Below are positions 26,372 to 33,886 of a DNA stretch of 64,000 bases, in pieces. The translations under genes and the position numbers were made by a program. Location: assembly GCA_016786665.1 (NCBI GenBank), contig JAEUVZ010000019.1, positions 1 through 64,000 on the forward strand, written 5' to 3'. This stretch comes from Flavipsychrobacter sp. Its GTDB lineage: Bacteria; Bacteroidota; Bacteroidia; Chitinophagales; Chitinophagaceae. Position 1 is the first letter of the stretch. Every line of letters starts with the position of its first letter. The notes under the pieces were generated by a model. That model made no database searches. It saw only the letters and a program-made list of their open reading frames with translations, and had not been told where the DNA came from.

Positions 26372-27148
26372 ATGATTAAAGCCATTATTGTAGAAGACGA
26401 ACACCGCCACAGCAACCGGCTCCGGAAGTTGATCGCGCAAACCGATAACGATATTAAAGTGCTGGCTGTTTGCACTGAAGTGGAAGAGGCGGTCTCCGTT
26501 ATCAGGGAGCAAAAGCCCGAATTGCTCTTCCTCGATATCTGTATCAACGGGGAACTGAAGGCGGGTTTCCGATTACTAAAATTACTTGCTGATGATTCGG
26601 CGATGTTTGATGTTATTTTTACAACAGCTCACATAGACAGTAACATCATTGAGATTCGCAGGTGTGGGCTCGACTACATAGCGAAGCCCTACGTGGAGGA
26701 GGAGTTGTCCGATGCGCTTGGCAAATTTTGGGAGAAGAAGGAAGGCCATATTGGTATTCGGCAGGTTAAGACGTTGCTCAATAACCTGGTGACAGAAGAC
26801 CTGGAAGACCAGATGGTATGGCTGTCCGATAAAGTGCAGGACTTCCCGGTAAGGGTCAGGGATGTCATCTACTGCGAGTCTGCCACCCAGCCAAAGGAGC
26901 ATACGAAAGTACACTATTTGCAAAATGATAAACTCACACACGTAGTGTCATCGCTCAATATTGGGCGCTGGGAGGAAATGCTCGCTAAATATAGGTTTTG
27001 CAGAATACACCGGCAGCACCTGGTAAACTTCCGGCACATTTCCAGCTTCAACCGTTCGGAGAATATGGCAACACTTGGCAAGGTCAATCTTCATTTCCCT
27101 GTCTCCCGCACAGGAAAAGAAAAACTAGGCATTTTAATGAATAAATAG
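26372..27148 (+). CDS. LytTR-family response regulator
   Basis: A 258-residue regulator. The receiver domain (about 1-120) has the acidic pocket VEDEH, phospho-acceptor Asp55 in LLFLDI and Lys105 in DYIAKPY. The LytTR DNA-binding domain (about 155-258) contains IHRQHLVNFRHISSF near its end. LytTR domains bind paired short direct repeats. It is translated just after the TPR kinase, its obvious partner. A repeated motif directly downstream may be its target. Confidence 0.92.
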   Translation: MIKAIIVEDEHRHSNRLRKLIAQTDNDIKVLAVCTEVEEAVSVIREQKPELLFLDICINGELKAGFRLLKLLADDSAMFDVIFTTAHIDSNIIEIRRCGLDYIAKPYVEEELSDALGKFWEKKEGHIGIRQVKTLLNNLVTEDLEDQMVWLSDKVQDFPVRVRDVIYCESATQPKEHTKVHYLQNDKLTHVVSSLNIGRWEEMLAKYRFCRIHRQHLVNFRHISSFNRSENMATLGKVNLHFPVSRTGKEKLGILMNK

Positions 27149-27155
27149 ATTTTCA

Positions 27156-27192
27156 TTCCCGGCCTGTAAATGTCGTTCCCGGCTTCCAAATG
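27156..27192 (+). promoter_or_regulatory. Paired direct repeat, candidate LytTR operator
   Basis: TTCCCGGC followed four bases later by AAATG occurs twice (27156-27172 and 27176-27192), exactly 20 bp apart, or about two helical turns. It lies between the LytTR gene and the next gene. LytTR proteins are known to bind pairs of direct repeats on one face of DNA, so this is a plausible operator; the link is inferred. Confidence 0.45.
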
Positions 27193-27241
27193 CTATAACC
27201 CGAAACGCATTTCAGCTTCTTTAATTGTAATTATACTTTGC

Positions 27242-27270
27242 GTTCCTGTTCATACATAAACAACAGGAAC
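27242..27270 (+). promoter_or_regulatory. Inverted repeat at the start of the SHOCT-like gene
   Basis: GTTCCTGTT (27242-27250) pairs perfectly with AACAGGAAC (27262-27270), leaving an 11-nt loop. The second arm contains AGGAA, the only purine-rich ribosome-binding candidate before the ATG at 27272. Folding would hide it. An imperfect -7 element (TATACTTTG, 27232-27240) lies just upstream. Confidence 0.4.
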
Positions 27271-27271
27271 T

Positions 27272-27856
27272 ATGCACAAGCAAAGAAAATTTATAATAGC
27301 AGCAGCGGCTATCGGGTTAGTCGCTACCTTTCTTCCGTGGATTACAGCAACTGCAGGTGGCTTCGGCTATAGTATATCGCGCAGCCGAAACGGCTTTCAT
27401 GGAGCGGGCATTTTTTATTTTATGCTCCTCCTGGCCGCAGCCGTTATCTGCTTCACCGGTGATAAGATGGATACTCTTGCCAAGAATATGAGGCTCGCAG
27501 TTATTAGCTGTGGTGCGGTTGGCCTGATATGTATACTGCTGGTGTTCGGAAACGCCAACTCAGAAATAGGTTCTTACGGAGTGGATGTAGGGCCATCTAT
27601 TGGAGCTTTCCTGGCATTCCTGTCCGCCGCTGGGCTTGTTGCTATTCCGTTAATTATAAAAAAGGCTGGGGAGAGTCTCGGTGCCGACCTGGCCAACCTA
27701 AAGGGCGGCGTCCAGGCATTGCAGCAGGATATGGCGACTAAAAATACGTCGCGGTCGCAATTAAAACTCGATGAGATGGAGAAGCTCATAAACTGGAGAA
27801 ACGAAGGGAAGATCTCGCAACAGGAGTTTGAAGAATTGAAGTCAAAAATCATGTAA
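27272..27856 (+). CDS. Four-TM membrane protein with C-terminal SHOCT-like domain
   Basis: A 194-residue protein. Four hydrophobic segments lie at about residues 10-27, 48-64, 73-90 and 103-128. A linker leads to a C-terminal SHOCT-like helical hairpin (LDEMEKLINWRNEGKISQQE). SHOCT domains are short oligomerisation modules found at protein ends. It follows the LytTR regulator and the repeated motif, so regulation by that system is likely. No enzymatic motif is seen. Confidence 0.7.
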   Translation: MHKQRKFIIAAAAIGLVATFLPWITATAGGFGYSISRSRNGFHGAGIFYFMLLLAAAVICFTGDKMDTLAKNMRLAVISCGAVGLICILLVFGNANSEIGSYGVDVGPSIGAFLAFLSAAGLVAIPLIIKKAGESLGADLANLKGGVQALQQDMATKNTSRSQLKLDEMEKLINWRNEGKISQQEFEELKSKIM

Positions 27857-27897
27857 TCCAAACCGTTTTATAACAATCAATCTAAAAATCAACAATT

Positions 27898-28074
27898 ATG
27901 AAAAAGATGATCATGTCCGCAATGTTTGCTTTTATCGCTATAGCCAGCTTCGACAGCTGCAAGAGCTGTAAGAAATGTCACGGTGAAATAATGGGAGTAA
28001 AAAGCCCGGCGCAAGAGTATTGCGGCGACGACCTGAAGCGCATACAGGAGCAGCCCGGCATTGTTTGCGAATAG
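27898..28074 (+). CDS. Small cysteine-rich putative lipoprotein
   Basis: A 58-residue ORF starting MKKMIMSAMFAFIAIASFDS. A basic N-terminus and hydrophobic stretch precede Cys21, which could be a lipidated Cys under the relaxed Bacteroidota lipobox, though the -3 residue is Phe. Mature sequence contains five further Cys (CKSCKKC, EYC, IVCE). It lies 41 bp after the SHOCT-like gene and 29 bp before the next gene. No known family was recognised. Confidence 0.6.
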   Translation: MKKMIMSAMFAFIAIASFDSCKSCKKCHGEIMGVKSPAQEYCGDDLKRIQEQPGIVCE

Positions 28075-28103
28075 TATTCCATCACTAATCAAACTCATTT
28101 CTT

Positions 28104-28634
28104 ATGAATCATCAACCGTTGTTGCGGCTATTTACAGCCGCTACGATACTTTTTTGCACTACCTCGGCAGTAGCCCAGGAGTGCAGGTATGTAAAGACCG
28201 TTACCGACCCGTTTACTAAGGTGGTGTCCCGGGGTGCTAAGATGGCGATTGGTGATCCCTTCGCCATGCGCGAGGTCCTTTTTGAAGAATCGGAAGGTAA
28301 GCTGTATTTCGGTTTAAGGATAGTTTTCAGCGATATGGAGGATATACCTTTTCTTAAAGGGGATAAGGTATCAATGATGCTCGCCAGCGATGAACTTATC
28401 GAAATATCGCCGGCAAAAGACGTTCCGTCGCAGGTGTTTAAAATAGACAATTTAAGTCTGCGCCAGTGGATCGTCATGCAGGAAGTGCCCGTTGGGTTGT
28501 ACGAGAAAATTTCAGCATCACCCATTACTGCCATAAAGTTTCACTTGAAGAACGACTATATGGTAAAGGGGATAAAGGAAAGGCAGGTACAGAAAATAAT
28601 GGAGAATGCAGCTTGTATGCTGAAGACCAGGTAA
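28104..28634 (+). CDS. Hypothetical secreted protein
   Basis: A 176-residue protein with a signal peptide (about 1-24, cut after TTSAVAQ). The mature part is mixed alpha/beta with no recognised motif; two Cys residues occur, near each end (QECRYVK and AACMLK). It belongs to the plus-strand series downstream of the LytTR system. Function unknown. Confidence 0.65.
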   Translation: MNHQPLLRLFTAATILFCTTSAVAQECRYVKTVTDPFTKVVSRGAKMAIGDPFAMREVLFEESEGKLYFGLRIVFSDMEDIPFLKGDKVSMMLASDELIEISPAKDVPSQVFKIDNLSLRQWIVMQEVPVGLYEKISASPITAIKFHLKNDYMVKGIKERQVQKIMENAACMLKTR

Positions 28635-28670
28635 TCAATTTGTAAACATTTAGCAGTAAAAATCAGAATT

Positions 28671-30233
28671 ATGAAAAGAGTCATTACACTAATCGCCTTT
28701 TTAACGATGTCCGTTCCGGCTGTGGTTAAAGCCACTATATGGCGTGTGAACAATACAACTGGGATTAATGCAAATTTCACCTCGTTGCAAACTGCAAATG
28801 ATGACGGCAATGTTGTAAATGGAGATACATTGCATTTAGAGGGTTCCAGTATAGAGTACTCAACATGTACTTTTAATAAGAGGCTGGTAGTTATTGGGCC
28901 CGGGTATTTTCTAAGCGAAAATCCTAAAACATCCGTGAATGCGCTACATGCGCTAGTTGACGCAATATTTCTTAGTTCAGGAGCAAGTGGGTCCACTTTT
29001 ATCGGGTTGACTGCTAGAAGATTTGAGGTGTCTGCGAATGACGTCACGATACAGAGATGCAGAATACTTCAGTATGTGTACCCTGATCTGAACTATTCAA
29101 ACATGTCCATTGTTCAGAATTTTTTTGATAATACGACCACTTTAAGCACCGGTATATCTACATTTTGGGCTTTACCCACCGGTGTAGTTGTAAACAATAA
29201 TATATTTAAGAAGATTTTGTACATGCCCGGGAACTCAAGCTATACTTTTCAGGAATGTAAGAACAACGTTTTTGATGTTCCTGTTGTATGGCAAAATGAT
29301 CCATCTCTGAGATTTTTTGCAGCGTCGTTTGAAAACAATATTATCACTAATTCATCTGCCGTTGTAGACATTAACGGCATCAGCGACTTTGTTGCAACGC
29401 CGTTGAGTTCCGTGAACCATAACGTCAGTATTACTACCAATACACAGTTTGGCACAGCAAACGATAATATTGTGGTCAGCAATATGACGGCTAACTTGTT
29501 CGTTCCCGCCAACATAAGCAATAGTACCGATGGTAAGTACCAGTTGAAAGCAAACTCTCCTGGTAGCGGCAATGGTTCGGATGGTACGGATAGGGGAGCT
29601 TTTGGCACTTCTTCGGCCTTCACCCAGTACACTTTGTCTGGCTTAGCTCCTATACCGGTCGTGTACGAGATCAATACTACGGGAATTGCCAATACAGTGA
29701 GCGGCCTGCCAGTTACTATAAAGGCCCGCACCAACAATGGGGGTGTCTCCAATATTGTTTCCGCAGAGTATTTTTTTGATACTGACCCCGGTTTCGGAAA
29801 TGGCAACCAGGTCACATTTACCAACCCGTCACCGGATGGCACTTTTTCGTTCGATATACCTGCTAATCAGTTGCTTTCCGGAAACCATAAGCTGTTCATC
29901 AGGGTAAGAGACAACATCGGGGCCGACGTGTCGCTCACCGCTTGGAAAAATGTAAATGTCATAATTGTTCCGGTGTCAGTAGAAAAGCTGGATCGTCCCA
30001 ACTACCGCGTTTATCCTGTGCCGGCACAGAAGTTCCTGAACGTTGAGCTGTCACGCACAACGCAGGAAGAAGCTCAGTTGTCACTAACGGACATCAGCGG
30101 CCGGGTATTACAGCAAGTGGTCACGCACGGACGTACAGCTACACTTATGTTAGACTACCCATCGGGTGTTTATTTCCTTTCTGTTACAGGTAATGGTAGC
30201 ACCAGTACAGAGCAAATAATTATTAACAATTAA
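28671..30233 (+). CDS. T9SS cargo protein with beta-helix-like region and type A sorting domain
   Basis: A 520-residue secreted protein. A signal peptide (about 1-21) precedes a repetitive Asn/Thr/Ser-rich region (about 25-270) resembling a right-handed parallel beta-helix, with phrases such as IQRCRILQY and VVNNNIFKKI. An Ig-like stretch follows (SAEYFFDTDPGFG...). The last 80 residues are a T9SS type A sorting domain: YRVYPVPAQKFLNVEL, LSLTDISGRVLQQV and YPSGVYFLSVTG. It should be exported across the outer membrane and attached or released. The gene is AT-rich compared with the housekeeping genes. Confidence 0.87.
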   Translation: MKRVITLIAFLTMSVPAVVKATIWRVNNTTGINANFTSLQTANDDGNVVNGDTLHLEGSSIEYSTCTFNKRLVVIGPGYFLSENPKTSVNALHALVDAIFLSSGASGSTFIGLTARRFEVSANDVTIQRCRILQYVYPDLNYSNMSIVQNFFDNTTTLSTGISTFWALPTGVVVNNNIFKKILYMPGNSSYTFQECKNNVFDVPVVWQNDPSLRFFAASFENNIITNSSAVVDINGISDFVATPLSSVNHNVSITTNTQFGTANDNIVVSNMTANLFVPANISNSTDGKYQLKANSPGSGNGSDGTDRGAFGTSSAFTQYTLSGLAPIPVVYEINTTGIANTVSGLPVTIKARTNNGGVSNIVSAEYFFDTDPGFGNGNQVTFTNPSPDGTFSFDIPANQLLSGNHKLFIRVRDNIGADVSLTAWKNVNVIIVPVSVEKLDRPNYRVYPVPAQKFLNVELSRTTQEEAQLSLTDISGRVLQQVVTHGRTATLMLDYPSGVYFLSVTGNGSTSTEQIIINN

Positions 30234-30246
30234 CATTAACTAGCTT

Positions 30247-30579
30247 ATGAACAGGTTGAATTTTGTTTTAGGTTTTCTGCTGTTGTTGGCAATGGCTGGT
30301 TGTTCCGGCGGCGGTAAGTTTGAAGGTAAATGGAAAGAGTTGCAAAAGGGGCAGATATTGGTTATCCAAAAGAAAGGGGAATCGTATGACGTATTCCCTG
30401 CCGAGAAGCCGACTGAGTTCATGTCCTTTAAATATGATAAAGATCACGACCTCCTGAGCCTGGAACGAGAGGGAACCATGGTAGATATCAGCTATGTAAA
30501 AGAGAATGGCCACATCATTGTAAAGCCACGCGAAAAGCAATATGGGCTCCCTCCCATGGAATTCGAAAAAGTTAAATAG
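30247..30579 (+). CDS. Small lipoprotein
   Basis: A 110-residue protein with a clear lipoprotein signal (LLLAMAGCSGGG, Cys19). The mature 90 residues are Lys/Glu-rich and beta-prone (KFEGKWKELQKGQILVIQKK), like small lipocalin-type or DUF lipoproteins. It follows the T9SS gene by 13 bp and ends the plus-strand series at a strong terminator. Function unknown. Confidence 0.7.
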   Translation: MNRLNFVLGFLLLLAMAGCSGGGKFEGKWKELQKGQILVIQKKGESYDVFPAEKPTEFMSFKYDKDHDLLSLEREGTMVDISYVKENGHIIVKPREKQYGLPPMEFEKVK

Positions 30580-30601
30580 CCGGGATCTCCCGGAGTAATT
30601 G

Positions 30602-30642
30602 TAGTCTGTAGGCTATCCAGGTAGTGGATAGCCTACAGACTA
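30602..30642. terminator. Long perfect hairpin terminator
   Basis: A 17-bp perfect stem (30602-30618 with 30626-30642; inner arms GGCTATCC and GGATAGCC) closes a 7-nt loop between the convergent lipoprotein and cdd genes, and should stop transcripts from both sides. Confidence 0.8.
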
Positions 30643-30663
30643 TTTACTCGGCTTTGTCGTTTC

Positions 30664-31155
30664 TTACCCCTGGGGTTTATACCCGGGAAGGTCTTTGTTG
30701 CCGAAGGAGAAGGGTAGCAGAAATTCGGAGTCTTCTACCATGGTTACTTCGTTGCCGGGGCCGCACATATATAGGGTAATGGGGGTGCCCTGGCGGTGCT
30801 GCATTTCCAGTATGCTTTGCCGGCACATGCCGCAGGGGGCTATGGGTGCCAGTTGGGTTGTGTCTTCGGCGGTATAGGTTACCGCTATGGCTTTTATCTT
30901 CCGGTCGTCGCTGGGGTTGATGGTGGAAAGCACTGCCCGTTCGGCGCAGATACCTACCGGGTAGGAGGCGTTCTCCTGGTTGGCTCCCGTAATCGTTTGT
31001 CCGTCTGTCATCAGTACGGCCGCGCCCACCTTCAGTTGCGAGTAGGGAGCATAAGCCTGCGCGCAGGCCGCCTCGGCCATAGCGACAAGCTGCTTTATTT
31101 CTTCAGGAAGTTCATCCTTCAGGTATTGCTGGTACGGAAAACTGAATACGTCCAT
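30664..31155 (-). CDS. cdd: Cytidine deaminase
   Basis: A 163-residue zinc cytidine/deoxycytidine deaminase of pyrimidine salvage. The zinc and catalytic motifs are CAERAVLS (Cys and catalytic Glu) and PCGMCRQ (two zinc Cys). The N-terminal region has AYAPYSQLKVGAAVL, typical of the tetrameric class. It is divergent from the fluoride riboswitch unit and has no operon partner. Confidence 0.93.
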   Translation of the reverse strand: MDVFSFPYQQYLKDELPEEIKQLVAMAEAACAQAYAPYSQLKVGAAVLMTDGQTITGANQENASYPVGICAERAVLSTINPSDDRKIKAIAVTYTAEDTTQLAPIAPCGMCRQSILEMQHRQGTPITLYMCGPGNEVTMVEDSEFLLPFSFGNKDLPGYKPQG

Positions 31156-31220
31156 GGTTGTTTTTTTTAGTAGTGGGTATGCTTGTAAAACTATTGAATA
31201 AACATCGTTCCATGAAGGTG

Positions 31221-31254
31221 TTGGAGATGTTAATAATTATTTATTGTACATTTG
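31221..31254 (+). promoter_or_regulatory. Promoter of the fluoride riboswitch unit
   Basis: A TTG (-33) at 31221-31223 and TACATTTG (-7) at 31247-31254 are separated by 23 nt, at the edge of the spacing reported for Bacteroidota promoters. Transcription would begin just before the aptamer. Confidence 0.55.
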
Positions 31255-31260
31255 TGTCAA

Positions 31261-31340
31261 GGTGATGGTGTTCCACCTATTTAACCGCCCTTTCCGGGCT
31301 GATGGCGCCTACAATAGTTGTGTAACACAAGTTGTAGGCG
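31261..31340 (+). ncRNA. Fluoride riboswitch (crcB motif) with expression platform
   Basis: The aptamer (31261-31312) begins GGTGATGGTGTTCCACC, continues with the AACCGCCC-TTTCC-GGGC stem-loop, and ends GATGGCGCCTAC, the hallmark pieces of the fluoride riboswitch. In this fold the first loop pairs with the 3' CGCC to form a pseudoknot. The same CGCC (31306-31309) opens a competing hairpin: CGCCTACAA (31306-31314) pairs with TTGTAGGCG (31332-31340), capped by TTGTG-TAA-CACAA. The start codon is at 31342. Fluoride binding should break the hairpin and expose the start codon, an ON switch. No T-tract follows, so control is probably translational. Confidence 0.92.
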
Positions 31341-31341
31341 T

Positions 31342-32709
31342 ATGCATCGTATTTTCAATTTCCTCGGGAAACTTTCCTTTCCCGGCTACCTGTTAAAGTG
31401 GCTGCTGATCACGGCTCCCGTTTCGGTAGCGGTTGGGTCGCTTGTGGCGCTGTTCCTCTGGTTGCTCGATTGGGCAACGGTAACGCGCTGGGGCCATGAG
31501 TGGCTGCTGTATGCATTGCCAATGGCAGGATTAGCTATTCATTTTCTCTACAAGGTATATGGCAAAAGCTCCGAAAAGGGCAACAACCTGATAATAGATG
31601 AAATACACAGGCCGGGTGGTGGCGTGCCGCTCGCGATGGCTCCCCTGGTATTGGTGACCACGGTAGTTACACACCTTTTTGGAGGCTCTGCAGGCCGCGA
31701 AGGTACTGCGGTGCAAATAGGAGGAAGTATCGCCCACCTTTTTGGCCGTCGTTTCGGTTTGTCGCCGGTGGAGGTAAAGACCCTGCTGATGGCTGGTATT
31801 GCTGCCGGTTTCGGTGCGGTGTTCGGTACTCCTTTTGCGGGAATGATGTTTGCCATGGAGGTGTTGGTGGTGGGACGGGTGCATTTCCGGGCGGCGATAC
31901 CTTGTCTTATGGCTGCCTTTATCGGCGATTGGGCCACTTCCGCATGGGGCATTCATCATACGCACTACTCTATTGCTCCTCTACCAGGAGGCTACAGGTT
32001 TTATGGCGTTCACATAGAGGGCTTTTTGCTGCTGAAATCGGCCCTGGCTGGTATTGCCTTCGGCGCGGCTGCCTATATTTTTGCCGCATTCACACATACT
32101 GTAGGTGCGGCGGCTAAGAAGTTTTTTCGCCGGCAATGGCTGGTGCCACTTGCCGGGGGACTCCTGGTTATCGCACTCGTTTATGTATCCGGTACTACCG
32201 ACTACCTGGGGCTAGGTGTTACCGGGAAGAGTGCCGGGAGTGTCAGTATTGTTTCGGCATTCAGCGGGCGCGGCGTTACTGAATGGAGCTGGTTATGGAA
32301 GATCGTCTTTACGGGCGTTACACTGGGTATGGGCTTTAAAGGGGGGGAAGTGACTCCCCTGTTCTTCATTGGGGCCACCCTTGGTAGTGCGTTGGCTGTG
32401 GTAGCCAGTGTGCCAGTGGATGTATTTGCTGGTATCGGTTTCATCGCCGTTTTTGCCGCGGCTACTAATACACCACTTGCCTGCGGCGTTATGGGTATCG
32501 AACTCTTTGGGCACCAGTACGCCATTTACTTTTTTGCTGCCTGCTTTGTGGCATATCTATTCCATCGCGAAACAGGCATCTACTCCTCTCAGCGAATCAG
32601 AGCAATAAACGAAAAGTCGGGTGAGCCATTTACCCTGGCAGACATAAAAAAGAGGCGTACGCGCATCAATCGCATACGCCTCTACAAAGGCAGGCGTTTT
32701 TTTAAATAG
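31342..32709 (+). CDS. CLC-F type fluoride/proton antiporter
   Basis: A 455-residue CLC-family membrane protein. The selectivity motif, GSGIP in chloride CLCs, is replaced by GNNLI (residues 80-84), and the gating-glutamate motif reads GREGT (Glu120) and not GREGP. Both are marks of the CLC-F (EriC-F) fluoride exporter subgroup. The fluoride riboswitch directly upstream independently supports this substrate. ATG 31342 is the first start after the switch hairpin; an upstream in-frame TTG would lie inside it. The C-terminus is very basic (KKRRTRINRIRLYKGRRFFK) and its codons contain hairpin-forming sequence. Confidence 0.93.
   Translation: MHRIFNFLGKLSFPGYLLKWLLITAPVSVAVGSLVALFLWLLDWATVTRWGHEWLLYALPMAGLAIHFLYKVYGKSSEKGNNLIIDEIHRPGGGVPLAMAPLVLVTTVVTHLFGGSAGREGTAVQIGGSIAHLFGRRFGLSPVEVKTLLMAGIAAGFGAVFGTPFAGMMFAMEVLVVGRVHFRAAIPCLMAAFIGDWATSAWGIHHTHYSIAPLPGGYRFYGVHIEGFLLLKSALAGIAFGAAAYIFAAFTHTVGAAAKKFFRRQWLVPLAGGLLVIALVYVSGTTDYLGLGVTGKSAGSVSIVSAFSGRGVTEWSWLWKIVFTGVTLGMGFKGGEVTPLFFIGATLGSALAVVASVPVDVFAGIGFIAVFAAATNTPLACGVMGIELFGHQYAIYFFAACFVAYLFHRETGIYSSQRIRAINEKSGEPFTLADIKKRRTRINRIRLYKGRRFFK
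32677..32703 (+). terminator. Terminator overlapping the end of the CLC-F gene
   Basis: CGCCT (32677-32681) can pair with AGGCG (32692-32696), followed at once by seven T residues. The last codons and the stop codon of the transporter lie within it. A larger stem (AGAGGCGTA at 32651 with TACGCCTCT at 32675) overlaps it. Confidence 0.5.
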
Positions 32710-32739
32710 CCCCAATGATATGTTTTGCCGGTAAGGCCA

Positions 32740-33807
32740 CTAGTCTACCCAGTCGCAAACAAAAATGTTGGTATCGTGTGTGCCACCATTGTTGCGGTTG
32801 GAGCTGAAAATGAACTTTTTGCCATCGGGCGAGAACATCGGGAAAGCATCAAATCCGCCATCGTGCGATATCTTTTCCAGTCCGCTACCGTCCATATTCA
32901 CCAGGTATATGTTGAAGGGGAACCCTTTCGCGTATTCGTGGTTGGAAGCAAAAATAATACGTTTGCCATCCGGCGTAAAGTTAGGCGCCCAGTTGGCTTT
33001 GCCTAGTTTGGTCACCTGCTTTATATCGCTTCCGTCGGCGTTGGCTACAAATACTTCCATATTGGTGGGCATCACCAGCCCTTGCGATAGCAGGTCTTTA
33101 TACTCCTTTACGTCTTCCGGTGTCATGGGCCGGGAGGCGCGCCATACTATCTTCTTGTCGTCAGGAGAGAACCAGGCGCCGCCGTCGTAACCCAGGTCTT
33201 TGGTTATTTGCTTTACGTTCTTGCCGTTAATATCCATTACATACAGGTCCAGGTCTCCGTTGCGCATAGAGGTGAACAGTATCTTTTTGCCGTCGTGCGA
33301 GATTACCGCTTCCCCATCGTAGCCCGGGGTTTTAGTGAGCTGCCGGGTGATTTTGCCGTTCAGGTCGGCCACAAATATGTCGTAGCTGTCGTAGATGGGC
33401 CAAACGTACTTCTTCACTACCTTCCTGTCGGGCACCGGGGGGCAGGTATCGGCGCCCAGGTGGGTAGAGGCATACAGAACGTGTTTTTTGTCCGGCATTA
33501 TGTACGCGCAGGTAGTGCGGCCTTTGCCCGTGCTCACCATCTGGTAGTTAAATTTCTCTTCCCCGTTCGCGGGTATCTTACCGAAAAAAATCTGGTCGCA
33601 CTTTATGCCGTCAGCCGGGGCTGTACGCTGGAAAGAGATATGTTCGTTATCAAAACCGAAGTAGGCTTCCGCATTATCGCCACCGAAAGTCAGTTGGCGG
33701 ATGTTCTTGAAGTGTTTTTCATCCGGGTAGCTCAGCGAGGCGCCATCCTGTGCAGCGGTCTTCATGCTGAGCAATGAAAGCGCCGATATCGTCAGTAAGT
33801 TTTTCAT
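32740..33807 (-). CDS. TolB-like WD40/PD40 beta-propeller protein
   Basis: A 355-residue secreted protein. A signal peptide (MKNLLTISALSLLSMKTAAQ) is followed by about six PD40 units with the repeated pattern F-[ST]-PDGKK-I-F-x-S-x-R (for example MFSPDGKKFIFSSNR and NFTPDGKRIIFASNH). Such propellers in Bacteroidota act as TolB-like scaffolds or accompany peptidases. No enzymatic domain is attached. ATG 33807 was chosen because a -7 element ends 6 nt before it. Confidence 0.85.
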   Translation of the reverse strand: MKNLLTISALSLLSMKTAAQDGASLSYPDEKHFKNIRQLTFGGDNAEAYFGFDNEHISFQRTAPADGIKCDQIFFGKIPANGEEKFNYQMVSTGKGRTTCAYIMPDKKHVLYASTHLGADTCPPVPDRKVVKKYVWPIYDSYDIFVADLNGKITRQLTKTPGYDGEAVISHDGKKILFTSMRNGDLDLYVMDINGKNVKQITKDLGYDGGAWFSPDDKKIVWRASRPMTPEDVKEYKDLLSQGLVMPTNMEVFVANADGSDIKQVTKLGKANWAPNFTPDGKRIIFASNHEYAKGFPFNIYLVNMDGSGLEKISHDGGFDAFPMFSPDGKKFIFSSNRNNGGTHDTNIFVCDWVD

Positions 33808-33813
33808 TTGCTG

Positions 33814-33821
33814 CAAAGCTA
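33814..33821 (-). promoter_or_regulatory. -7 element of the TolB-like gene
   Basis: On the minus strand TAGCTTTG ends 6 nt before the ATG at 33807, predicting a leaderless mRNA. Confidence 0.5.
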
Positions 33822-33840
33822 CAATCGCGGAAAAGCAATC

Positions 33841-33863
33841 AGAAGCCTGATTGTCAGGCTTCT
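33841..33863 (-). terminator. Terminator after the metallo-hydrolase gene
   Basis: AGAAGCCTGA and TCAGGCTTCT form a perfect 10-bp stem with a 3-nt loop between two minus-strand genes. The minus-strand downstream flank reads GATTGCTTTTCC. Confidence 0.7.
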
Positions 33864-33886
33864 GTCATTTGCAGCGCTGATGTTCG

